A DNA stretch of 64,000 nt from NORP23 sp050302475 (GCA_050302475.1 JBNLBF010000003.1:62001-126000), one strand, 5' to 3'. Positions 17,979-27,717 are shown, counted from the first letter of the stretch. Numbers and translations: made by a program. Notes: generated by a model from the letters alone, not told the origin.

Positions 17979-18078
17979 CTGAGTCTCTGCAATGGGTGAA
18001 TTCGGCGCTCTTATAGGGTGGCGAAATCGGAATGTCACCATCGGCGAAAAACTTCATCAATTTATAACATCGCCGGGC

Positions 18079-18107
18079 TTGACTCACCCGCTGCGCACGC
18101 CTAACTA
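18079..18107 (+). promoter_or_regulatory. probable sigma-70 promoter of groES-groEL
   Basis: A TTGACT -35 box (18079-18084) is separated by 17 bases from TAACTA (18102-18107). The predicted transcription start would fall at or just before the CIRCE element, which is the usual arrangement for HrcA-repressed housekeeping promoters. Confidence 0.6.
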
Positions 18108-18114
18108 CCGCCTG

Positions 18115-18141
18115 TTAGCACTCAGAGGTGGCGAGTGCTAA
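18115..18141 (+). promoter_or_regulatory. CIRCE element (HrcA operator)
   Basis: Perfect inverted repeat TTAGCACTC-N9-GAGTGCTAA, identical to the CIRCE consensus. HrcA binds it and represses the chaperonin operon until heat shock or unfolded protein titrates GroEL. It lies 46 bases before groES, within the presumed 5' leader. hrcA is not in the window. Confidence 0.96.
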
Positions 18142-18187
18142 AACTAAACTTGGCCACCCTAACTTGGAAACTCGGAGGAGCATCCAC

Positions 18188-18475
18188 ATGGCATTCACAC
18201 CTTTGCACGACCGTGTAGTGGTTCGTCGTCTTGAAGGCGAAGAAAAAACGGCCGGCGGGCTGATCATTCCTGACTCGGCAAAAGAAAAACCATCCGAAGG
18301 CGAAATTGTCGCCGTTGGTGCCGGGGCCCGTGACGAAGACGGCGAGCGCATCGCGATGGACGTCAAAGCTGGCGACAAAATCCTGTTCGGCAAATGGTCC
18401 GGCACGGAAATCAAGCTCGACGGCGAAGACCTGTTGATCATGAAAGAATCCGACATTCTTGGCATCATCGCCTAA
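18188..18475 (+). CDS. groES: co-chaperonin GroES
   Basis: A 95-residue heptameric lid of the GroEL folding chamber. Typical sequence: PLHDRVVVRR, the mobile loop EEKTAGGLIIPDSAKEKPSEG, then the GDKILFGKWSGTEIK barrel. A GGAGG site precedes the ATG. Followed 30 bases later by groEL; both are controlled by the CIRCE element just upstream. Confidence 0.98.
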   Translation: MAFTPLHDRVVVRRLEGEEKTAGGLIIPDSAKEKPSEGEIVAVGAGARDEDGERIAMDVKAGDKILFGKWSGTEIKLDGEDLLIMKESDILGIIA

Positions 18476-18505
18476 GTCACCGAATATCATTAAGGAGCAT
18501 CCAAA

Positions 18506-20152
<1,647 letters not shown>

Positions 20153-20174
20153 GGCTGTCTAAACGGACCTACGG

Positions 20175-20200
20175 AAAAGGGGGCCTCGTGCCCCCTTTTT
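20175..20200 (+). terminator. intrinsic terminator of groESL
   Basis: A 10-bp stem AAAAGGGGGC / GCCCCCTTTT with a 5-base loop runs into a T tract, 23 bases after the groEL stop. Because the stem is flanked by A on the left and T on the right it could also serve the convergent gene ending at 20199. Confidence 0.9.
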
Positions 20201-20516
20201 ATTTGATAAGAGTAAACTCCGGAAAGAGTGCCTGCATCTCCTCCAATCTGCCTGGTGGTACATAAGTGCAAATATCGTCCATCAAGCGCCATAAATCACG
20301 CACACGCGCGTTTTTGATGCAGGTGGATTTACTGTAAGATTCAGTGACGAGATAGATTTCCACGATTGTCTGATCTGAAGCTCGAATAATATAAGGCGCA
20401 CGCGGGTCAGCGAGACGCTCCTGAACCAAAACATTATGATGGGCTCGTATTAGTTTTTCCAATTCCCCAGACAGCCCCGGTTTTGGCCGGTAGGCTGCCA
20501 CTACAACTCTGTTCAT
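20199..20516 (-). CDS. small protein, probable antibiotic-biosynthesis-monooxygenase (ABM) fold
   Basis: A 105-residue soluble protein. The order strand-long helix-strand-strand (VVVAAYRPKPG, ELEKLIRAHHNVLVQERL, APYIIRASDQTIVEIYLV) fits the dimeric alpha/beta barrel of ABM or Dabb proteins. Members include monooxygenases and many proteins of unknown role; no catalytic residues are decisive. Its stop lies in the groEL terminator. It starts 190 bases from the divergent DUF2853 gene. Function unknown. Confidence 0.6.
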   Translation of the reverse strand: MNRVVVAAYRPKPGLSGELEKLIRAHHNVLVQERLADPRAPYIIRASDQTIVEIYLVTESYSKSTCIKNARVRDLWRLMDDICTYVPPGRLEEMQALFPEFTLIK

Positions 20517-20706
20517 ATTAATCCCTCAACACACGTAGCAGTATGTCAGATAGGTGAAACTACTCAACTTAAAATTGCATTCGTTAAACCAGATGTGAAT
20601 ATCGACCTCCTGCGCCACAAATCGTTGCGTCAGAGATTCGCTTGCCTTAGGGTGGTAAAACAACGCCAAACCGGGGAGACCTCCCTATATTTCAAGGAGA
20701 AAAGGT

Positions 20707-21048
20707 ATGAGCAAACGGGATGATCTGATCGCAGTTTATGCGGCTGACCTAAAAGAAAAATGCGGGGTGAACCCCGATATGGACCTTCTGACCAAGGTTA
20801 CCATTGGCCTCGGCCCTTCGATTTATAATGACGATGCATCTACGGTTGCAGGAACACAGGAATCAGAGCTGGAGACCGTTAAAAACAATTTCCTGATCAA
20901 GAAGCTTGGCCTGTCCGAAAGCCAGGACCTGATGGGGGCGATTGATTCAGCTATCGAAACTTACGGTCGTTCTAACCGCAACAAATACCGCGCTGTGGTA
21001 TATTATTTGCTGGTAAAACATTTCGGCAAAGAGTCGGTTTACGGCTAA
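20707..21048 (+). CDS. DUF2853 family protein
   Basis: A 113-residue helical protein. Segments CGVNPDMDLLTKVTIGLGPSIYN, VKNNFLIKKLGL and NRNKYRAVVYYLLVKHF are the conserved features of DUF2853, found in alphaproteobacteria and Bacteroidetes. No function is established. A CAAGGAG site lies eight bases upstream of the ATG, and an independent terminator follows, so it is a single-gene unit. Confidence 0.8.
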   Translation: MSKRDDLIAVYAADLKEKCGVNPDMDLLTKVTIGLGPSIYNDDASTVAGTQESELETVKNNFLIKKLGLSESQDLMGAIDSAIETYGRSNRNKYRAVVYYLLVKHFGKESVYG

Positions 21049-21067
21049 GCCTGCTCAAACCTTTATG

Positions 21068-21095
21068 AAACGCCGTCCCATTCGGGCGGCGTTTT
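21068..21095 (+). terminator. intrinsic terminator after the DUF2853 gene, shared with purK end
   Basis: AAACGCCG and CGGCGTTTT pair around TCCCATTCGGG, in which CCC and GGG extend the stem. It lies 20 bases after the DUF2853 stop and ends at the stop codon of the convergent purK. Confidence 0.75.
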
Positions 21096-22146
21096 ACGTT
21101 TTGGGGCTGATCCGGTTGATATGGCCCATCTTGCGGCCCGGTTTTACCTCTGCCTTGCCGTAAAGATGCACCCCAATGTCCGATGATGTTACGCCAATAA
21201 CGTCGTCACCAATCAAGTTCGTCATCACCACATCCGAATGCCGCTGTCCGTCCCCAAGTGGCCAGCCCACGACCGCGCGAATATGCTGTTCGAACTGGTC
21301 GATCAGACAACCGTTTTGGGTCCAGTGACCTGAATTATGCACGCGGGGTGCGATCTCGTTCACGATCAGACCGCCAGGTGTGACGAACAGTTCTACCCCC
21401 AGTACTCCAACGTAATCCAACGCATTCATAATTTGTCCTGCCATCAACACCGCATCCATTTGCAAGGCTGCAGGGATGTTGGCTGGAACGCTTGTAGTAT
21501 CGAGAATGCCGTCTTTGTGGACATTTTCACCGGGATCAAAACACACGACAGAGCCATCCGCGCCTCGGGCGGCTATAACCGAAATCTCGGCGCTGAAATT
21601 TACGAACCCTTCCAGAACGGCGGGCGTTCCGTTCAGCGCAGCAAATGCAGCCTCGGCTTGTGAGGGGTTGGTAATCCTTGCCTGCCCTTTACCATCATAA
21701 CCAAACCGCCGAGTTTTCAGGATCGACGGCGTTCCGATGGTCGCCAGCGCCGCCTTCAAATCGTCCAAACTGTCGATATTTGCGTATGGTGCGACGGCAA
21801 GTCCCAGACCGGATAGGAAATCCTTCTCTGTCACTCGGTCTTGTGACACAGCCAATGCATTGCGACCCGGGCGGACGTTATCCAAGATATCTAGCGCTTC
21901 CGCAGGGATATTCTCGAATTCATAGGTCACAACATCTACGGAATCGCGAAATGCCTTCAGCGCAGCCAAATCCGTGTAATCTGCTGTCGTTATGAACGCG
22001 GCAACGTCACCCGCAGGCGGGTTAGCGCCCGGTTCAAAAATATGTGTCTTAAACCCCAGTCGAGACGCTGCAACTGACAGCATCCGCCCCAACTGCCCGC
22101 CGCCGAGGATTCCAATGACTGAACCTGTAGGTAATGGCGTATTCAT
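21094..22146 (-). CDS. purK: 5-(carboxyamino)imidazole ribonucleotide synthase
   Basis: A 350-residue ATP-grasp enzyme that carboxylates aminoimidazole ribonucleotide with bicarbonate and ATP in purine synthesis. Seen: GSVIGILGGGQLGRMLSVAA at the start, ILKTRRFGYDGKGQ (ATP-grasp lysines), and ELFVTPGGLIVNEIAPRVHNSGHWT. Its start overlaps the preceding dehydrogenase-like gene by four bases. It works with PurE encoded two genes upstream. Confidence 0.95.
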   Translation of the reverse strand: MNTPLPTGSVIGILGGGQLGRMLSVAASRLGFKTHIFEPGANPPAGDVAAFITTADYTDLAALKAFRDSVDVVTYEFENIPAEALDILDNVRPGRNALAVSQDRVTEKDFLSGLGLAVAPYANIDSLDDLKAALATIGTPSILKTRRFGYDGKGQARITNPSQAEAAFAALNGTPAVLEGFVNFSAEISVIAARGADGSVVCFDPGENVHKDGILDTTSVPANIPAALQMDAVLMAGQIMNALDYVGVLGVELFVTPGGLIVNEIAPRVHNSGHWTQNGCLIDQFEQHIRAVVGWPLGDGQRHSDVVMTNLIGDDVIGVTSSDIGVHLYGKAEVKPGRKMGHINRISPKT

Positions 22147-22901
22147 ACTGTGCTCAATCGTTCTCCGATGGCGTTCAGTGTGGCATTCAGTGCTTCATGC
22201 ACTTTTGCCTCTCGCAATCCATCTGTCATTTGCAAACTCAATGTCCCCTCCGTGGCCAGCGCGTCGCGTTCTTCGATCAATCGGCCGGCCTTGCCTTTTT
22301 CTATGGCATTCAGAAAACCAGCAACAAGCTGAGTTGTATAGTGCTCAGCAGCATCGTTATCTCCGGTTGCCTCGCCAAGCCATGCACTGCCAGTTGCCAT
22401 CAGATCCAGAATTCCGGGTACCATCGCACAGATTGCAAAATGTGCATTCAGGGCAGCCTCGGTTCGTACCTTGATGACCGGGTTTTCCGGTTCAAACAGC
22501 CCAGCAAGCATCTGGTCATCGCCAAACGCTGCCAACGGGCAACCGCCATGTTCCAAATATCCCAACGGGATGGTCTGAACGAACTCATTTACAGGAGCAC
22601 ACAGCTTTTCCAAATCTGCGCGATCAACCCCTGCCATGACCGAAAGGATCTTTTGATCCGCCCTAAACGTCAGGTCGGCCAAAATGTTATGCGCTACATG
22701 AGGACGCAAAGATAGCACGACAATATCGCTGGAATCGATCACGACCTGTGCGTTGGTGACGGCAATAGACAATTCCGTCTGCAGCGCAGCAGAGATCTTC
22801 GCATTGCGTTCCGTAACCGTAATTTCGTGCCCTTTTCGGTGCAGAAACCGAACCATAGGCGCGGCGATATGACCAGTACCTATGAAACCAATGCGGCTCA
22901 A
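22143..22901 (-). CDS. NAD(P)-binding oxidoreductase, ProC/F420-oxidoreductase-like, inside purE-purK
   Basis: A 252-residue protein with an N-terminal Rossmann motif GFIGTGHIA (5-13) and a helical C-terminal domain resembling pyrroline-5-carboxylate reductase. VVLSLRPHVAHNIL matches the family pattern VVLAVKPQ. A true proC is present at 33186, so proline synthesis is probably not its job. It overlaps both neighbours by four bases (ATGA on each side), so its translation is locked between PurE and PurK. Substrate unknown. Confidence 0.7.
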   Translation of the reverse strand: MSRIGFIGTGHIAAPMVRFLHRKGHEITVTERNAKISAALQTELSIAVTNAQVVIDSSDIVVLSLRPHVAHNILADLTFRADQKILSVMAGVDRADLEKLCAPVNEFVQTIPLGYLEHGGCPLAAFGDDQMLAGLFEPENPVIKVRTEAALNAHFAICAMVPGILDLMATGSAWLGEATGDNDAAEHYTTQLVAGFLNAIEKGKAGRLIEERDALATEGTLSLQMTDGLREAKVHEALNATLNAIGERLSTV

Positions 22902-23383
22902 TCCTGCGGTTCCTCAGGGATGCTGTCAGACAGTGCCGTGCGCCACACATCGAGCCGTTCAGCCAGCGCCGGGTCGCCGTTTGCCAATATAGCCGCCGCC
23001 ATTAGGCCGGCGTTCATCGCGCCTGCCTCGCCAATCGCCATCGTTGCCACGGGATATCCACGGGGCATCTGGACAATCGAATACAGGCTGTCGACACCAT
23101 TCAACGCTTTGGTCTGAACGGGCACACCAATCACCGGCACCCGGGTTTTCGAAGCCATCATGCCCGGCAGATGCGCCGCGCCGCCAGCACCGGCAATAAT
23201 TGCCTGAAGCCCGCGTGTGGCTGCGGATTTGCCATATTCCCATAACCGGTCAGGAGTGCGGTGGGCGGAGACGATTTTGGTTTCGTACGCGATACCCAGT
23301 TCATCCAGAATATCTGCGGCCGCTTTCATAGTGGTCCAGTCAGATTGACTGCCCATGATGATACCAATTTTCGGGTTGCTCAT
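22898..23383 (-). CDS. purE: N5-carboxyaminoimidazole ribonucleotide mutase
   Basis: A 161-residue class I PurE that moves the carboxyl group of N5-CAIR to C4, giving CAIR. Motifs GSQSDWTTM (about 12-20), SAHRTPDRL and GAAHLPGM are diagnostic; the histidine of SAHRTP is catalytic. First gene of a three-gene operon with an oxidoreductase and purK. Confidence 0.95.
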   Translation of the reverse strand: MSNPKIGIIMGSQSDWTTMKAAADILDELGIAYETKIVSAHRTPDRLWEYGKSAATRGLQAIIAGAGGAAHLPGMMASKTRVPVIGVPVQTKALNGVDSLYSIVQMPRGYPVATMAIGEAGAMNAGLMAAAILANGDPALAERLDVWRTALSDSIPEEPQD

Positions 23384-23440
23384 TTGCCCCTCCGCCTCAG
23401 GAAGCGCGCACTATAGCCATTGCACCTGTCATCGCAAGCC

Positions 23441-23665
23441 TCATGCGATAATGTCAGGGGTCAGTTCGTCCTCGATCCGGGTGATTTCGTCTTTGAGCGC
23501 CAGCTTCTTTTTCTTCAAGCGCTTCACCGTCAGCGGATCCGCCCCCGGGACTTGGGCGAGCGCATGGATCGCCTCATCCAGATCGCGATGTTCTTGTTTA
23601 AGGGTCGCCAGCTCGACACGCAGGATTTCCTCGTGATCCATTTCGCCTGTGATGCGGTCACTCAT
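23441..23665 (-). CDS. DUF465 (YdcH-like) small coiled-coil protein
   Basis: A 74-residue, highly charged helical protein. The pattern LKQEHRDLDEAIHAL and LKKKKLALKDEI is the DUF465 signature, with a predicted antiparallel hairpin of helices. An internal ATG at residue 9 is a possible alternative start. The family is widespread in proteobacteria and its role is unknown. Stands alone 57 bases upstream of purE, same strand. Confidence 0.8.
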   Translation of the reverse strand: MSDRITGEMDHEEILRVELATLKQEHRDLDEAIHALAQVPGADPLTVKRLKKKKLALKDEITRIEDELTPDIIA

Positions 23666-23908
23666 AGTCTGGTCCGATGGTCAATTTTTACCCTTTGTAA
23701 ACGAATCCAATTTACCCATAAATACGGTCGAGTTGGGACTTTCGGCTAGTATAAAAAGTAGTATTTAACGAGTCGCCCGGGAGGAGCCCCTCACAGCCCA
23801 GCTTTCCATACAAACTTGAAACTTTTTCTTTACCAGTGGGCATATGAGGCCTTATAGTAAAGAGGATAATTTTCGGAACGCTACCTACGGTGGGGGGTTT
23901 CGAACAAG
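23666..23908 (+). ncRNA. candidate small RNA upstream of an orphan terminator
   Basis: No convincing coding frame occupies 23666-24245, yet a strong plus-strand terminator starts at 23909 with no gene ending before it. The stretch contains an AT-rich TAGTATAAA block at 23748-23756 and an internal inverted repeat CTTTAC/GTAAAG (23828-23833, 23857-23862), as expected for a structured transcript of up to about 200 bases. It does not match the SRP, RNase P or tmRNA cores that I recognise. The 5' end is not defined. Confidence 0.4.
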
Positions 23909-23951
23909 AGATGCGCGGGAATCCCTTTCCATCCCGCGCATCTTTTCTTTT
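23909..23951 (+). terminator. strong orphan intrinsic terminator
   Basis: A perfect 12-bp stem AGATGCGCGGGA / TCCCGCGCATCT (23909-23920, 23932-23943) with an 11-base loop is followed by TTTCTTTTT. The T run lies only on the plus strand. No plus-strand protein gene ends nearby, which implies a non-coding transcript. Confidence 0.85.
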
Positions 23952-24176
23952 TGTGGGGTGTGGATGGTTATTCTGGGCCCGACTGAATGTCGCGTGCTCT
24001 TCAATCACACGTCTTATGATCACTTTCGGAACGCGCATGTCTAGCCCCGAACCGCGTATATGCATTTGTTTTGGTTGATTTTGTTTCACCCGTTGCGGCC
24101 GCATTGGCATTGACAGCAAAGTCAGCTCCCAATTCTAATGGTCAGGGGTGTGGTGATTTTGTTTACGGATATTTTT

Positions 24177-24211
24177 GGGGCTCCGTCGTTTCTCGAAAAC
24201 AACGAAGCCCC
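24177..24211 (-). terminator. 15-bp hairpin downstream of sat-cysC
   Basis: Read on the minus strand, GGGGCTTCGTTGTTT pairs with AAACGACGGAGCCCC around a short loop, with two G-U wobbles that would be C-A mismatches on the plus strand. It starts 35 bases after the sulfate adenylyltransferase stop. No T tract follows, so it may protect the 3' end or terminate with help. Remaining bases 23952-24176 show nothing I can assign. Confidence 0.5.
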
Positions 24212-24245
24212 GGTCAGCGAAAAGCAGTCACAGATCAATGATAGC

Positions 24246-25961
24246 CTAAACAGCAGCGATCAGACCCAGTTGCTCCAGTTTCAGAATCACCTGATGAGCG
24301 CAATTGTCGACATCAACGCCTTCGGTATCCAAGCGCAGCTCCGGCGATTGCGGTTCTTCATAGGGGTCAGAAATCCCGGTGAATTCCTTGATCTTCCCTT
24401 CGCGCGCCAGTTTATACAGACCCTTGCGATCACGGCGTTCGCACTCCTCGATCGACGTTGCGACGTGCACTTCGACGAAGGCTCCGAAGGCCTCGATTTC
24501 TTCACGCACCGCGCGGCGGGTTGATGTATAAGGTGCAATGGGCGCGCAGATAGCGATACCGCCATTTTTGGTGATCTCGGATGCAACATAACCGATCCGG
24601 CGAATGTTCAGATCTCGATGCTCCTTGGAAAAGCCCAGTTCCGAGGACAGGTTTTTGCGCACCACATCTCCGTCCAGCAGCGTCACAGGACGTCCGCCCA
24701 TTTCCATCAGTTTGACCATAAGCGCGTTCGCAATCGTCGATTTTCCGGAGCCGGAGAAGCCAGTAAAGAATACCGTGAATCCCTGCTGTGCCCGTGGCGG
24801 GCGGGTTTTGCGCAGCTCCTTCACGACCTCGGGGAAAGAGAACCATTCCGGAATTTCCAAGCCTTCGGCCAGACGACGGCGCAATTCGGTGCCCGAAATG
24901 TTGAGGATCGTCACGTTGTCCTTGTCGGCGATCTCGTCATTCGGCTCGTACTGCGCACGTTCCTGCACATAAACCATATGTTTGAAATCGACCATTTCGA
25001 TGCCGATTTCTTCCTGATGTTCGCGGAACAGGTCCTGAGCGTCATAGGGACCATAGAAATCTTCGCCCGCAGAGTTCTTGCCAGGCCCGGCATGATCGCG
25101 ACCGACGATCAAATGCGTACAACCGTGGTTTTTACGGATCAGCCCGTGCCAGACGGCCTCGCGAGGGCCAGCCATACGCATGGCGAGGTTCAACAGGGAC
25201 ATCGTTGTTGTGGAGCCCGGATATTTATCCAGAACAGCTTCGTAACAGCGAACACGGGTAAAATGGTCGACGTCGCCCGGTTTGGTCATGCCCACAATCG
25301 GATGAATCAACAGGTTGGCTTGAGCTTCCTTGGCGGCGCGGAAGGTCAGCTCCTGATGCGCGCGGTGCAGCGGGTTGCGGGTCTGGAACGCCACAACACG
25401 ACGCCAACCGAGTTTACGGAAATAGGCGCGCAATTCATTCGGCGTGTCGCGGCGCCCACGGAAATCGTAATGGACCGGCGCCTGAATGCCGACTATCGGT
25501 CCGCCGAGATACACATTCCCCGCCGTGTTATGCAGGTAATTCACCGCCGGATGCGCCAGATCATCAGCGCCGAACACCTTCTCGGCTTCGCGCGCTTTGT
25601 CTGGGGTCCATTTATCGGTAACCGTCAGGATTGCCAGAATGACACCTTCAGGGTCGCGCAGCGCGATGTCCTGATCCAGTTCGATCCCTTCAGCGAATTT
25701 TTCAGACACATCCAGCGTGATCGGCATCGGCCACAGCGACCCGTCCGCCAGCCGCATGTTTTCGACAACGCCGTTATAATCCTCTTCCGACAGGAACCCT
25801 TTCAGTGGATTGAACCCGCCATTCATCAGCAATTCCAGATCGCACATCTGCCGGGGCGACAGGTCCCAGCTTGGCAGGTCGGCGGCTTCCAGCTTCAGCT
25901 TCTCGGCGCTGTCATAGGATACGTATAGCTCGGGGACGGGCGCGGTATTCAGATTTTGCAT
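24246..25961 (-). CDS. bifunctional sulfate adenylyltransferase/adenylylsulfate kinase
   Basis: A 571-residue fusion. The N-terminal ATP sulfurylase makes adenylylsulfate from ATP and sulfate, with QTRN (193-196), HRAH (199-202) and VGRDHAGPG near 286. The C-terminal APS kinase (from about 392) has P-loop GFSGSGKST (401-409) and makes PAPS. Single-chain Sat-CysC of this order is common in Rhodobacterales. PAPS feeds sulfate assimilation and sulfotransferases, such as the Stf0 enzyme at 53139. Single-gene unit, 3' hairpin downstream. Confidence 0.93.
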   Translation of the reverse strand: MQNLNTAPVPELYVSYDSAEKLKLEAADLPSWDLSPRQMCDLELLMNGGFNPLKGFLSEEDYNGVVENMRLADGSLWPMPITLDVSEKFAEGIELDQDIALRDPEGVILAILTVTDKWTPDKAREAEKVFGADDLAHPAVNYLHNTAGNVYLGGPIVGIQAPVHYDFRGRRDTPNELRAYFRKLGWRRVVAFQTRNPLHRAHQELTFRAAKEAQANLLIHPIVGMTKPGDVDHFTRVRCYEAVLDKYPGSTTTMSLLNLAMRMAGPREAVWHGLIRKNHGCTHLIVGRDHAGPGKNSAGEDFYGPYDAQDLFREHQEEIGIEMVDFKHMVYVQERAQYEPNDEIADKDNVTILNISGTELRRRLAEGLEIPEWFSFPEVVKELRKTRPPRAQQGFTVFFTGFSGSGKSTIANALMVKLMEMGGRPVTLLDGDVVRKNLSSELGFSKEHRDLNIRRIGYVASEITKNGGIAICAPIAPYTSTRRAVREEIEAFGAFVEVHVATSIEECERRDRKGLYKLAREGKIKEFTGISDPYEEPQSPELRLDTEGVDVDNCAHQVILKLEQLGLIAAV

Positions 25962-26123
25962 CGGGGTCTCGTTCTCAGGACTGAAATTCGTCGCCCCTCT
26001 AGCGCGAAAAGCTTAAGGAACTCAATCGAAACAATCGGTTTTTGGTAAATTAAGCCGCTTTTTGCGCTGAAAACCGCCTTTTGGGCAAGGGTTCTGTCAG
26101 GCGCACAGAAAATAGGACTATGT

Positions 26124-26624
26124 TCACGATGACCTGTCCGGCGAAGGATCACCCGCACGGCGCACCTTCGGTCCGCCCGCATCATTCCAGCGAAACAGCG
26201 TCAGATGTGCCAGATCAGGTTGCGAGCGGGATTCGTAAATCATCCCATCCAGCCCCAGTTCCCGCACACGATCCGAAATGTCCCAAGTAGGAGAGGGTAA
26301 TCCCTTTGCCCGGATCGTCTGCCAGTTCGCCTGCCGGTGCGTCCGGTCGATCCCAAGTGCGGCGCAGGCGTCCAAATCACGCAAATCAACGACCTCGCCA
26401 CCCTCTACCGACAATGGAAATATTCCGCGCGCGGGATCATCCGCTTGCCGATATATCCGCGTGGCGATCCGGCACCCCTCGGGCGTTTCGGACAGATACA
26501 GCGCCCGCTGCCCACCATGATGCGAACGCCCCTCGGGCGAGCGCACTTGGTTCAGGATATCCTCTGCCTCATGCAGAAACTTCATCCGGTAATAGATACC
26601 CGACAGGGTAAGCGTGTAGCTCAC
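26124..26624 (-). CDS. RES-domain protein, translationally coupled to trxB
   Basis: A 166-residue RES-domain protein. RES enzymes typically degrade NAD+ and act as toxins with an Xre-type antitoxin. Seen: R13 (YYRMKF), GGQRALYLSETPEG with Y43, and the late LGLDGMIYESRSQPDLAHLTLF. The glutamate usually found after the ALYL strand aligns with A54, so NAD+ cleavage is doubtful. Start is a GTG at 26624 whose bases overlap the trxB stop (GTGA); the frame is open further upstream inside trxB. No antitoxin gene is adjacent. Confidence 0.7.
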   Translation of the reverse strand: MSYTLTLSGIYYRMKFLHEAEDILNQVRSPEGRSHHGGQRALYLSETPEGCRIATRIYRQADDPARGIFPLSVEGGEVVDLRDLDACAALGIDRTHRQANWQTIRAKGLPSPTWDISDRVRELGLDGMIYESRSQPDLAHLTLFRWNDAGGPKVRRAGDPSPDRSS

Positions 26625-27562
26625 GCCTCGGCAGCCAAGAACCGTTCTGCTTCTAGGGCTGCCATGCAACCCATACCAGCTGAGGTCACTGCCTGCCGGT
26701 ATTTGTGATCAGTTAGATCACCCGCCGCAAACACCCCGGGGATGGAGGTCTCGGTGCTGTCCGGTTTCGTCACCACATAACCCCCCATATGCGTTTCCAA
26801 CTGGTCCTTGACCAGTTCGGACGCAGGCGCATGGCCGATGGCAACAAACACACCTTTGCACGGGATTTCCGTAATCTCGCCGGTTTTCACATGTTTGACC
26901 TTCACGGCTTCGACACCCAGTGGGCTGTCAGCGCCGATGACTTCGTCCAGTTCGTGGAACCAGAGCGGTTCAATCTTGGGGTTTTTCATCAGCCGGTCCT
27001 GCAGGATACGTTCTGATCGCAATTCATCCCGACGGTGGATCAGCGTGACCTTGCTGGCGAAGTTGGTCAGGAACAATGCTTCCTCAACAGCGGTATTCCC
27101 GCCGCCGATCACGACAACTTCCTGTCCGCGATAGAAGAACCCGTCGCAGGTCGCGCAGGCAGACACGCCAAACCCTTTGAATTTTTCTTCGGACGGCAGA
27201 CCCAGCCATTTCGCCTGTGCGCCTGTCGCCAGAATAACCGCGTCGGCGGTGTAGGTTGTACCGGTTTCACCCTTGGCGACAAAGGGGCGTTTGGACAGGT
27301 CAAGGTCGCTAATATGGTCGGTGATCACCTCGGTGCCCGCAGCTTTCGCGTGATCTTCCATTTTGACCATCAGGTCTGGTCCCTGAATTTCCTTTTCACC
27401 TGGCCAATTTTCAACTTCGGTGGTGATGGTCAGCTGCCCACCAGGCTGCATGCCCTGCACCAAAATCGGGTTCAGCATCGCACGGGCCCCATAGACCCCG
27501 GCAGTATAGCCAGCAGGGCCGGAGCCGATAATGAGTAGTCGGGTATGGCGGGAGTCGGTCAT
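26621..27562 (-). CDS. trxB: thioredoxin-disulfide reductase
   Basis: A 313-residue FAD/NADPH enzyme that reduces thioredoxin. FAD motif GSGPAGYTAGVYGARA (13-28), redox CATC at 136-139, NADPH motif GGGNTAVEEALFL. The final residues overlap the RES gene start. It is divergent from an Lrp-type regulator 155 bases away, a pairing that recurs in alphaproteobacteria and suggests local control. Confidence 0.94.
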   Translation of the reverse strand: MTDSRHTRLLIIGSGPAGYTAGVYGARAMLNPILVQGMQPGGQLTITTEVENWPGEKEIQGPDLMVKMEDHAKAAGTEVITDHISDLDLSKRPFVAKGETGTTYTADAVILATGAQAKWLGLPSEEKFKGFGVSACATCDGFFYRGQEVVVIGGGNTAVEEALFLTNFASKVTLIHRRDELRSERILQDRLMKNPKIEPLWFHELDEVIGADSPLGVEAVKVKHVKTGEITEIPCKGVFVAIGHAPASELVKDQLETHMGGYVVTKPDSTETSIPGVFAAGDLTDHKYRQAVTSAGMGCMAALEAERFLAAEA

Positions 27563-27717
27563 AGGGGTATCCTCAAATCTAATAAGTTACCCCGTATATA
27601 TGATCCCACCCCGTGCAAGTGAAGGCGCGAAATTGCCGCCCTTGCGCACGCTCTCGTGAAACTTTATTGCGCAGAATCGCGAAATTAAATAACATCGCAA
27701 CCTGAAAGAGAGGCGTC

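Noticed and set aside
23871..23900. GGAAC-N16-GGTT resembling an EcfG promoter
   Set aside because: Its predicted start would fall only a few bases before the terminator stem, so it could not produce a useful transcript; the second TTTCGGAACGC copy at 24024-24034 has no matching -10.
23712..24119. A 135-codon minus-strand frame in the gene-poor stretch
   Set aside because: It crosses the orphan terminator hairpin, lacks a ribosome site and has the composition of non-coding sequence; a small RNA locus explains the region better.
24618..25928. A 436-codon frame antisense to sat-cysC
   Set aside because: Entirely inside the opposite strand of a certain enzyme; low-complexity His/Gln/Arg-rich product typical of a shadow frame.
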